DNA of 64,000 bases from positions 10,878,739 through 10,942,738 of the forward strand of contig NC_080701.1 of NCBI RefSeq assembly GCF_030445035.2, written 5' to 3'. Shown in pieces: positions 12,000 through 21,312 of the stretch. This DNA is from Dasypus novemcinctus (taxonomy: Eukaryota > Chordata > Mammalia > Cingulata > Dasypodidae). A model generated the notes under the pieces. That model saw only the letters and a list, made by a program, of their open reading frames with translations. It made no database searches and was not told where the DNA came from. Made by a program: the position numbers and the translations under genes. Within the stretch, counting starts at the first letter, position 1; each line of letters begins with the position of its first letter.

Positions 12000-12330
12000 C
12001 CCTTAATATTTACTGCCAATTGTCCACCAGGTCAGCTGAACAATCTTACCCTTTATTTAGTGCATGTGTTTATGCATTTCAATGCAGTCTTGCATTTTAA
12101 AAATCTTTGCCAATGGTATGTCACAGTTGCTCTAACCTGCATTGCGTTAATTATGTGGTCCAACATTTTTATATGTGTAGTTGCTACTTTCATATCTTCT
12201 TTTGCTATTTTTTTCTAAATTCTAACTAACTTTTAAGAGTTCTTTTTACAGTGTATCATTTCTTCATTCAGGTATGTTGCAAATATATTTTTAAGTTTAT
12301 CCTTTTATTTTTGTCTATGATACTTTTAGA
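12000..12330 (-). mobile_element. Probable L1M fragment, antisense
   Basis: T-rich sequence with phrases such as 'taacctgcattgcgttaattatgtggtccaacatttttatatgtg' and 'gagttctttttacagtgtatc', like antisense L1M after the 'gcatttccctgatgactaatg' block. It may be the continuation of the 6.7-10.9 kb element. Confidence 0.4.
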
Positions 12331-13562
12331 TGGAGAGTACTACTAAAAGATGCAGATAATCAAATGTTGAGATGTCCTCCATGGTAGGATAAATATTCAC
12401 TTTATTCTATTGTTTCTTTAATTTCAATTTTTTACGTTTACTTTCTTTATTCCACTGTGGAATTTACTGAGGTATAAGCAAAGAAGAAAAATCTCCCCCC
12501 ACTGCCCCTCAAGTATTTTAACATATTTCCAAGTGCCATTTTGATGATATTTTTGAAGAATAAACAGCTGCAAAAAACAAAGACCTCTATTTTTTTTCAT
12601 TGCCCTGTTTTCCTATCTGTAAAATGGGTATAATACATAGAAAACATTCACTCATGTCCTGCCAGACTAGTTAATTCCTACCTGCAAGATAAGCACTTTG
12701 AAAGATGTTTCATGATACCCTAATGCCCTGAATTAATGTATTGCCGAGGGCTTAATTTGATTATATGTGTAAATCCATCTGGAGGCACAACGCAGCGCTG
12801 GAGAAGATCTTCTCACTGGTGGCATTCCCAGGATTATTACGAAGCTGCTGCTGCTTCATCTTTCTCTAATCCCTGGAAGAACCATTCATCAGGTGTTACA
12901 GAGGAAGGCGAATCAGATTAGCTGCAAGACAAGGAGAGGGAGGGAAGAAAGGAAGTAGGCAGTAAAGTTCACCAGATTTAAAAATTTGCAAGTAGTTTCA
13001 CCTGGATGGATTTGACTGCAGTTTTTTTTTTTTCTCTATATGCTACTTCTATTCTCATGTTTATTCCTTATAATGACATTTGTTCAAGAAAAAAATGAGG
13101 CAGTGATGTACTGACTCTTGCCTTACAGGCTTACTAAACGTATTAGCTATAATGCCAAAACCTGATATAAATATATATGTATACATATATATAACTTAGC
13201 AAACAATTATTCTGCTACTCTGGATCCTTTTAAGAGATAGCTCTCCTGATACATTTAAACTCTGACTCAGCTGGCAAAATACAATGTTCGCTGTTACAAA
13301 AAGTGATTTCCATGCTATTTCTGTTTGGCTTTTCGTCTACTTACCACTGAGCTTGCGTCCAAGGAACCCTGTAATGGTCTTTTTGACCTTCATCCAGAAA
13401 GTATTTTCTAAGTGGCCTTATTATTTTAATAATACAGGAACCCATTAAAACAGCTCCTGATTACACAGACTTGAATAAACCATTGGTTGGTTGATGCACT
13501 TAAAAAAGAGTCACTAAATATACTCGTTGTATCCATGACAAAGGTTTTGTCTAGCAGGTTTG
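12331..13562. other. Mostly unique AT-rich sequence
   Basis: A short MIR-like piece ('gttttcctatctgtaaaatgggtataataca') sits near 12,608-12,640. The rest shows no gene or repeat I can name. A small purine run and an AT dinucleotide run (about 13,166-13,190) are present. Confidence 0.4.
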
Positions 13563-13801
13563 ATTTTTTTTTTTTAATTAAAAAAATTTTTCTTTTTAAT
13601 TTCGAGGTACCAGATCCAGGGATTGAAATTGGGACCTCATACATGGGAAGCCGGCACTCCACCACTGAGCCACACCAGCTCCCGGGGGCTGGTAGTCTCG
13701 TTTGTCTGTTTGTTGCCTTTTTTAGCAGGCACTGGGGAGCGAACCCCAGACCTCCCCTTTGGGGAGCAGGCATGCAACTGCTTGAGCCACATCCGTTCCC
13801 T
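13563..13801 (-). mobile_element. DAS-SINE dimer, minus strand
   Basis: It begins with poly(T) (the A tail of a minus-strand element). Two consecutive complements of the tRNA-like unit follow: 'gggattgaaattgggacc...actgagccacacc' and 'gcgaaccccagacctcccc...ttgagccacatccgttccc'. Each contains B-box-like and A-box-like complements, so this is a head-to-tail dimer. Confidence 0.8.
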
Positions 13802-14338
13802 AACACGTTGAGCTTTATAAGCATTGCCAGGCTTGTGGGCGCTGGTCTTTCCTTTGCTCCCATCCCCCACCTACGAGCACGTGGAGGTGCCTCTGCAGGG
13901 GCTTGATTACACCCACGGTGTCAGTGAACTTCTTGAAGGGCTTGTGCTTTGGTGATCTGCCCCACAAGTGGCCAGTCCATGCTTCTCGTGGGTCTCATCA
14001 CATCAGAATAGCTTCAGTGCTTTGCAAGAGGCTTACGGTGTCAGAAAGGCACAGACCTGACTCACCATGACCATCCATCTTGCTAAGCGTTCTCCTACTG
14101 TCCTCAATACAATCATTTGAAAATAGGTCTCTGGGTGAAGCCGTCCACCCCTTCTCAGAATTGTCCATTAAAACTGTCTGCAGGGTCTGCGATCCTTATA
14201 AGCTTCACCGGCAGAAGTGAGTTCTGTGGCTTTGAGTTTCTCATCTTGAGTGGGTCTGCCAAGAGAAAGGAGTGGTGGCAATGAACAGGGGGACCGGGAA
14301 ATCTCAAACGAGAGAGGGGATGATCATCTAAGGCACAC
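13802..14338. other. Unique sequence, nothing recognised
   Basis: No gene or named repeat recognised. Confidence 0.45.
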
Positions 14339-14777
14339 TGGTGGGCACCGAATCGTCCCCCCCACAATAGGCATGCTCAGGTCCCAGCCCTGGTGCTGTG
14401 GGTGTGAAGCTACCTGTAAATAGGACCTTTGGAGATGTTCATAGGGAAGGTATGACCCAACTGGGTGAGGGGGCCTTAATCCAATACGGCTGAGGTCCTA
14501 TATGCAAAGGAAATTAGATACGAAGGAGGGGAGCCATGGAGAGAACAAGAACCCAGAAAACAAAGAAGACATTGCCATGTGCGTTGCTGTGTGACCGCAA
14601 AGCCCAGGGCCAAGGGCCACCAGCAGCCATCCCACCATGCCACCATCTTCTGGGAGAAAGCATCCCCTGCTGATGCCTCGATTTCACACTTCAAGCCTCA
14701 AAACTGTGAGCCGATAAATTCTTGTTTAAGCCAACCCATTGGAGGTATTTGTCTTTAGCAGCCAGGGAACTAGAACA
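14339..14777 (+). mobile_element. Solo LTR, MaLR (MST/MLT-like)
   Basis: The sequence starts with TG and ends in CA ('...ggaactagaaca'). It carries MaLR-style phrases: 'gggtgtgaagctacctgtaaataggacc', 'tgatgcctcgatttcac', 'aactgtgagccgataaattcttgtttaagcc' and 'tatttgtctttagcagcc'. The 5-bp flanks are CACAC and GACAC, a near-perfect target-site duplication as expected for ERVL-MaLR. No internal region is present. Confidence 0.7.
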
Positions 14778-14799
14778 GACACTCATCAGTTCCTTTTTT

Positions 14800-15800
14800 T
14801 TTAATGTTCTTTATAATTTCAAGGTAAAGCATGCTTAGTTTAGGTAATTTAGGAGACAGAGTAAAGTATAAAGAAGGAGAAAAAAATCAGCCATCCTCTC
14901 CAATGTAATCCCTGTTTTATGGCTTGGATCCTTTGGTCTGCACATTTGTCTATATGTGTGTTGAAGACATTGTATTCCCAACTTGTGATTGCTTTTTTTT
15001 TTTTTCACTTAAAATGGTAGCAAGAGGGAAGTGGATACGGCTCAATGCATAGAGCTTCCACCCACCATATAGGAGGTTCAAGGTTCAATACCCAGGCCTC
15101 CTGGCCCATGTGGCGAGCTGGCCCACGTCGAGTGCTGCCATGTGCAAGGAGTGTCCCTCATGCAAAGAGTGCAGCCCCACGTAGGAGTGCAGCCTGCCCA
15201 AGAGTGGTGCTGCCCACATGGAGAGCTGAGGCAGCAAGATGATGCAACAACAACAAAAGAAGAGACACAGAGAAGAGACAATATGAGATGCAGTGAACTA
15301 GGGAGCTGAGGTGGAGCAAGAGAATGATCACCTCTCTCCCACTCCAGAAGGTCCCAGGATGGGTTCCCAGAGCAACCTAATAAGAACACAACAGACACAG
15401 AAGAACACACATTGAAAAGACACAGAGAGCAGACAAAGGGGGTCGGGTGGGGGCAGGATGGGGCAGAAATAAGAGAAAAAAATTTGTAGCAAGAATTTTT
15501 GTATATTATTATTGAACATTCTTCAGAAGCATCATTTGTAATGGCATGTCCTATTATATGCTTATATTGCAGTTTACATAATCATTTTCCAACTGATCCT
15601 TTAACTTTTGCTAGAGACATACCTATACATACATCACTGAGCATGACTCTGTGATGTCAGGATAGTATTTTCTTGATGAAGGGACTTGAATACATTTACA
15701 GCTCTTGTTAGGTTTTCCTAATTGCTCTCCAGAAAGATCCAACTTTCACTGCCATGGCCTCAGAGTATGAGTGCAAAAGAGGCCAACTTCAAAGGAACAC
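14800..15800 (-). mobile_element. Old L1M fragment, antisense, split by a DAS-III
   Basis: Left part: 'gtaaagtataaagaaggag..atcagccatcctctcc' and 'gacattgtattcccaacttgtg'. Right part: 'gaacattcttcagaagcatcatttgtaatggcatgtcctattatatg' and 'gctctccagaaagatcc'. Both resemble antisense L1M. The DAS insertion at 15,026-15,485 separates them and its 9-bp target-site duplication joins them cleanly. Confidence 0.45.
15026..15485 (+). mobile_element. DAS-III SINE, full length, with TSD
   Basis: Head 'gggaagtggatacggctca', B-box 'aggttcaatac', variable 'gagctggcccacg' and 'tgcaaggagtg' spacers, body 'agagacacagagaagagacaa', 'ctctctcccactccagaaggtccc', and a final 'cacagagagcagacaaagggg' with tail. The flanking 9-bp duplication gtagcaaga is perfect (15,017-15,025 and 15,486-15,494). 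Confidence 0.93.
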
Positions 15801-17229
15801 TATTTGGGAGTACCCATAGTGTTAGATGGAACAAGAGGTACAAATAGTGTGCATTTACTGACATGATGCCTCTTAGCACCCTCATTTTATAATAGAGCAT
15901 ACCTGTTTTGGATTCTGCTTGGGGAGTTTGGCCCCAGAGATACCTCACTTTATAGTCTGGTCAGTCTATGTTTCAAAAACATGGTTTCCAAGAAAGCATT
16001 ATGGGGCTGTCCCAGGTATAAATATTTCTGATGAAGCCAGGAAATTTACTGTTTTCCTTTAGCTGTATTGAGTGTCCTCATTTTTACAAGTACAGAAAAT
16101 ATCACTCATCCACCTTCCCTGCTTAGGGACTTGAACTATTTAGTTCTTGTCTCTGGAGTTTAAGAAAAGCCGTGATAGACTCCCTGACAGCCAGTGACCC
16201 TATGAGTTGGTTTGTTAACTGTCTGTTGGGGTCTGCAGCTAAGGAGACAGCAGTCGTAGAGGCCGATGCCCTAACACCATGGATGGGTAAGAGGAGACAG
16301 TGTCACTTCCCATTACCTTAGGCTGCATGAGACAGACACAGGTTAATCCCAAGGAGATTCAGGTCAGGACATGTGTGGATCGACACAATTAGAAAAATGA
16401 CCCTAAATGTGAGTCAGCTCCAGGACTTCCAAAGCCAACCCGCTAATGAGCTGGCATCGATGCAACTCCCACTGTGCAAGGGACCGTAGACAAGCAGAGT
16501 GTACACAGATGAGCAAACAGACCTAAGGTCGTCCGGTGATAGGCCTGAGCTCCCCCCGCGAGCCACGCTGGGTCTTTAGCCAGGTCTTCTGGTCCAAAGT
16601 CTGGTTCTCCTTCTAGCATGGCATGAGCTACATCTCTGGCCCATGGCCATGGGTATTGATAGGATCAGTGGAATTTTCCAGTGCAGGCTAGAAGTTGACT
16701 TTCCAGTTCATGTCTAACGTGCCTCTCAGAAGGAAATCAAATTCACTTAAGCATTCATCCCCCAGCTTCTAGTTTAAAGCAAGCCACATGAAGAAATAAC
16801 TCCAAAGCAAGACTTTTTCCTGATGCGATGCAAACCCATCTGCCATGAAGCACGTAGTCAGGAAACTTCCCTTTCCAGACCCCAACATCCTTAAGCAATG
16901 GCTTCGCCTTAGCTTGTGGTCATGTAATTGTATAAACACGGGTGTGCCAGTTCAAAGCATGTAGGGAGAGTTTCATTCTGCCTTCTTCCTAGCCGTGCAA
17001 CACTGACCACGTGCCAGGCCTGAGAAATATCCCCTCTGTCCATGACCTAGTGCAATTTGGTTTTGTAGGAAGACAGCTGAACTAAAGTCTTAAAATATGT
17101 GGCACCATTTGAATTTTATAGGGTGACAAGGAGGCACTTACGATAGTATTCTTGGGTGTGGAAATCGGGAATAAGGGATGAGGGCCAATGCCTTCACTTT
17201 CCCTTCCCTAATTCCTCAAAGGTTGAATT
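15801..17229. other. Unique sequence, nothing recognised
   Basis: About 1.4 kb with no clear ORF, splice structure or named repeat. Confidence 0.45.
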
Positions 17230-17560
17230 TATTTTGGTTTTTCCAATATGCACAGAGCAGCTCCTAGGTGGAAGATTCAGTGACAGGTCTTAGGAGAAGG
17301 AGGAGTAGCCACAAAGGAATCAGGCCCCTGTTCTGTCCTCAAGGAGTCCCAAAGCCTGAAGATGAGATAGGCGGATAAAGAGTTAACTCAAGGCCAAATG
17401 GGGAAAATGCCATGATGGCCACAGCAGGGCTAAGAGGTCAAGAAAGGAGGAAATTAATTTTGCCTGGGAGCAAAGTTCTGGAAGGCTCCAAGAACGAGGG
17501 AGCATTTCAGACAGGGGGCTGTATTTTAGCGGGTGAACCAAGTCTATGAAGGGGAAACCC
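17230..17560 (-). repeat. Possible L2 LINE fragment, antisense
   Basis: The phrases 'cagagcagctcctagg', 'ctgttctgtcctcaaggagtccc', 'agatgagataggcggataaag' and 'gttctggaaggctccaag..gggagcatttcagacag' follow the antisense L2 3' half in order, but are diverged. Confidence 0.35.
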
Positions 17561-18429
17561 TGCGGGGCAGGACAGCACAGGGCGCGAGGCTGTGGTGTGC
17601 AATCCAGTCTGAGCAGTGCCACCGCGTCTCCCAGCACCAGAAAATCAGCTCCGTGCTGGCGGCACCCAGAGCAGCCCTCAGCGGGCCAGGCATGCCCAAG
17701 GAATTGGAGTGGAGGAACGCCTGCAAAGGGGTGCCGCTCCAGCTGGGTATTTTTGTTGCGACAGCAGGGACCCACTGGAGTTCCCTGCAGCAGTGAGCGA
17801 GGCTCTGGGGAAATGGGCCCTCTTAAGAATATTTTTGGACAGGAACAAGGGAGGCAGCTGGGGCCCTGGGTTGTCTCCAGTCCCACTCACAGGCCGTGCG
17901 GCCGCTGGCATGCATTCTGCACTGTCAGCTCTCCTCTTTCAACCACCTGCCTCTGCTTCATCCAAGTTCCTGCTGCATCTTCGCTTTGACCTAGAGCTGG
18001 TCATCATGGCCGTGTCACAACTTTCCCCTTTTCGCTCCCACTGTTTGCTGGGTCAGCCTTCCCCATTTCTAATCCTAGGGGCAGCAAGCTCATGGCTCAG
18101 TCCATCTTTGCACACCAGGCTACCAGATGCCCGTGCCAGCTTCAGCCAGCGGTGCTGGGCTGGTGGAGGGGCATTCAGGAGGCGTAAAGCTGCAGAAGCT
18201 TCTACCAGGGCTGTGGGCTGCTGGCGCGACATCCAGTCCTCACAGTCTACTCACCCGCTCTGCCCAGCAGCCTAACCTCTCATTACCCCCAAATCTTTTC
18301 CGTTATTTTAGTTTTGTGCCTTCCCCCCCAAAATTTTGTCACTCCGCTCATCAATTTGGCTGCATTACCCTCTGCCTGCATTCTCTGGGGCTTTCTCCTA
18401 GAAGTGTGTGCCCTAAAATCTTTTTTCTG
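17561..18429. other. GC-rich unique stretch with overlapping long ORFs
   Basis: ORFs of 147 and 219 codons (plus) and 167 codons (minus) overlap here, but in GC-rich DNA such frames arise by chance. None of the peptides has a recognisable domain, and no pair of credible exons was found. I do not call a gene. Confidence 0.4.
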
Positions 18430-19134
18430 TGTGTTTACGTATCTCAAGCCTTATGACAAGTTTGCGTAATTTGCAAACTTGTGCCGATGGTCTCCACTGG
18501 AATCCTTATAATTAGTTGGCCAAAGCACACCTTCCGTGCGGCTCTACCATTCAGTGGCTCTACAGTTGTATTTTTGAATAGCAGTTTAAAGACAACACTG
18601 AATTACAACTTAGTCTGATTTAAAGAGTAAAGATTTGAAAGTAAAATTTAACTTGCTGCCATATCTTGTCACACTGAATTTAAAGCACCCAACTTTATAG
18701 ATCATCTATAAACTGAGATGTGTTCAGCATTCTTTACTTGGTATTATACATAAATCACACCCAAATGACTTTTGTTGATTAAAAGGCAACATTTCATAAA
18801 CAGGGAATTTTGATTAGTTCGGCACAGTTAAGATCAAGAAAATAAAGTCGACATAACTTCCTTACTTTTCAGCACCTGTCTTTAAATAGGATGCTATGCA
18901 CCAGTTGAAACACAGGTATTTAAATATATTCATAAAGCCAGTTATATATATTCATAAAGCCAGAAATATATTCATAAAGCCTATCTCCTATAGGTTATGA
19001 GTTGGCATTCACTGTCTTAGTGAAAAGGTGAACATTACTCACTCAGCCTAGCCTCGAGTCCAATTACAGCTTTACAAGTGGGAAACAGCGATAGCACTTG
19101 CTGAACCAGAATTCCCATCAAAATTTAAAAAGCT
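18430..19134 (-). other. AT-rich stretch, possibly distal CYCS retrocopy 3'UTR
   Basis: This region directly continues the cytochrome c retrocopy on the minus strand. Somatic CYCS mRNAs have long AT-rich 3'UTRs, so the retroposed copy may extend into here. I cannot confirm where it ends and see no clear poly(T) (only T6 near 18,421). A three-copy tandem of about 20 bp (attcataaagcc core) lies at 18,924-18,981, and a 10-bp-arm hairpin at 18,456-18,482. Confidence 0.35.
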
Positions 19135-19640
19135 TGATCACATTCATTTGACTACAAGCCAATCTTATTTAACTCAGGACTGTCCAAAAAAATATCCTAT
19201 CAGCCATTCTTGATCTGAGTTCTGGTGTATGAGAGCCATTTAAATACACTACATGCAAAAAGTCACAAGACATTTCTGTCTTGTGATAAATACACAGGGG
19301 CCAACTTTGATGATCAGTAGCTTTTTTGAGATCAGCTGTCAAGCCTGCCCCTTCTGCTTTCTTAATGCCAGCAAAGACTGTTTCACTGCAGGATGTCCTT
19401 CCTGGGATTCTCCAAATGCTCAGTTGGGGTCTCCTCTCCTGAGCGGTGCCTCTGCTCTCGGTGGCATCTGGGTAAGAGGATCCAGGGCATGTCCTGTCTT
19501 CCTCCCAAACAGGCCAGGCAGTCCCGGCCCTGAGCTCGCCTCCCTCTTCCCCCATGTGGCACTGGGCACATTCCGGGCACATCTTCTTGCCCTTCTCAGC
19601 ATCGCCCATTTTGAATTTGCTCTTTCGTCATGGCGCCCCT
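19135..19640 (-). pseudogene. CYCS: Cytochrome c processed pseudogene
   Basis: Reading the minus strand from an ATG at 19,609-19,607, the peptide opens MGDAEKGKK and then CAQCH, the heme-binding CxxCH box of cytochrome c. Other frames recover GLFGRKTG, the EHLENPRKDI stretch (parent EYLENPKKYI) and FAGIKK; LKKAT follows near 19,315. The intact parent is 105 residues. Here frameshifts split it across at least two frames, about 13 bp are missing, and the stop codon position is altered so the frame reads on. The 3' flank ('ttggcccc...acaagacagaaatgtcttgtgactttt' on the minus strand, to about 19,135) matches what I know of the CYCS 3'UTR. There is no intron where the parent has one, so it is a retroposed, non-functional copy. 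Confidence 0.9.
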
Positions 19641-19706
19641 GCTTGGGAGCCGGATGCGGCCCTCTCTAATGCCCTCGGGTTTTATAACAGCAGAGAAGTG
19701 GCACAT

Positions 19707-20622
19707 ATGGCTCCGTTGACGTTGAGTTGTGTAGTGCTTCATACCCCAGAAGAGCATGTTCTCAAGTTAACCCATTTCTGTGGGTGTGAACTCTTGCAAA
19801 TAGGACCTTTTGACACAGTGACTCCAGCTGAGGTGTGGCCCAGCTGAATCCAGATGGGCTTTTAACCCTCTTACTGAGGGACTTACAGGGAAGGTCAGAG
19901 AGGAATGCCAGGGGGTGCAGCCTGAAGATGAACCCCAAAGGAACCTGGAAGAGAAGTCTCAAGAAAGGCGACAGATGAGAAGCAGATGTGGCTCAAGTAA
20001 TTGGGTTCCTGTCTACCATATAGGAGGTCCATATGTGGACTCCTGGAGCCTCCTGGTGAAGGCTAGCTAGCCTGTGGAGTGCTGGCCTATGCAGGAAGCT
20101 GGCACAGCAAGATAATGCAACAAAAAGAGACACAGAGGAGAGACAATAAGACATGCAGCAGACCAGGGAGCTGAGGTGGTGCAAGAGATTGAGCACCTCT
20201 CTCCCACTCCAGAAGGTCCCAGCATCAGTTCCTGGTGCCACCTGAAGAGAAGACAAGCAGGCAGTGAATGGACACAGAGAGCAGACAATGGGGTGGGGTG
20301 GGGGGAATAAATAAATAAATCTTAAAAAACAAAAGGCTGCAGAGGGAACAGCTGGAAGCTGAAAGTCAATGGAACCTGGAAGAGAAAGGACAAGCTGGGG
20401 GGGGCGGGGCGCGCCATGTGCCTTGCCATGTGACAGAGGACCAAGGACCAAGGATTACCAGCAGCCAGCCCCAGAACACTCCATCCTCTGGGAAAAAGCA
20501 TCGCCTTGATGATGTCTTGATTTTGGATTGCTCCCAGCCTCAAAATCATGAGCCCATAAATTCTCATTGTTTCAGCCAACCCCTTTCCTGGTATTTGCTT
20601 TAGCAGCTAGGAAATTAAAACA
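19707..20622 (+). mobile_element. Solo LTR, MaLR-like, split by a DAS-III
   Basis: The left half (to 19,978) contains 'gttaacccatttctgtgggtgtgaactcttgcaaatagg' and 'cccagctgaatccagatggg'. The right half (from about 20,331) contains 'tggaacctggaagagaaagg', 'tgatgatgtcttgattttgg', 'atgagcccataaattctc' and 'tatttgctttagcagctag', ending in an AACA. This is the same LTR superfamily as 14,339 and 23,660. The 5' end is uncertain. Confidence 0.6.
19979..20330 (+). mobile_element. DAS-III SINE inside a MaLR LTR
   Basis: Head 'gaagcagatgtggctcaag', short spacer region, body 'agagacacagaggagagacaa', 'ctctctcccactccagaaggtccc', 'cacagagagcagacaatgggg', and tail 'aataaataaataaatctt'. Flanks 'aaaggcgacagatg' and 'aaaggctgcagagg' match at 11 of 14 positions, so a decayed target-site duplication is plausible. 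Confidence 0.9.
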
Positions 20623-20639
20623 AGCTTCTTCAAGAAACT

Positions 20640-20825
20640 GTCTGGAATCAAATCCTAACTCTACCACATGCTCACAGTGGAAACTTGACTCTAGGCAAGT
20701 CACTTCAATGCTCTATGCTTCAATTACCTTACAATTTTATAAAATGGGGCAAATAAAAGTACATAATCCATGTGGTTATTGGGAGGATTAGTTAAGGCAC
20801 ATAAGGCACTTGGACCAGTACCACA
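20640..20825 (+). repeat. MIR SINE, sense
   Basis: Landmarks in MIR order: 'atcaaatcctaactctaccacatgc', 'gactctaggcaagtcacttcaatgc', 'tataaaatggggcaaataaaagtac' and 'ttattgggaggattagttaaggcac'. Confidence 0.65.
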
Positions 20826-21312
20826 AGGCTTAGTTATTAATTTGCCAGTCTCTTTACCCTCTTTTCTCCTCCCTCTCCCTCTTATTACTACTGCATAGTT
20901 CATACTTGCACTGCCAATTTAGTCTCCTGCTTCAGCCAATCTCCTGACATCAAGATAAATCTATTTTTCCAATGTTCTTCAATGCCCATAACAATGAAAT
21001 GGGAGTCAGACTTACCTTCCAATAATGTGCACCTATAAATGTATGTCAGCAGCTAAGTTCAAAGGAGATGCCTAACAAAAGTCAAAAATAAACTCTTAGA
21101 ATAAATTCAAGGAGGCATTATTTAACTATTCAAGTACAACTTAACTATTATTTCTCCTCACTACCATATAGAAAAGGAATTCTTAAAGAGTTCCTCAATG
21201 AGTTTTGAGATGTCACAAGTAATTTTTATTTTGCTGTTAATTGTTTAAAAACTAAATGCTCCATACAGTAGATCCTTCTTTAGAGTGACATTCTCAATGC
21301 CTTAAAGTGGTT
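20826..21312. other. Unique sequence, nothing recognised
   Basis: No gene or named repeat recognised. Confidence 0.4.

Noticed and set aside
17383-18275. Overlapping ORFs of 167 (minus), 147 and 219 (plus) codons as a possible gene
   Set aside because: They overlap in GC-rich DNA on both strands, have no recognisable domain and no supporting splice or start context. One cannot choose between them.
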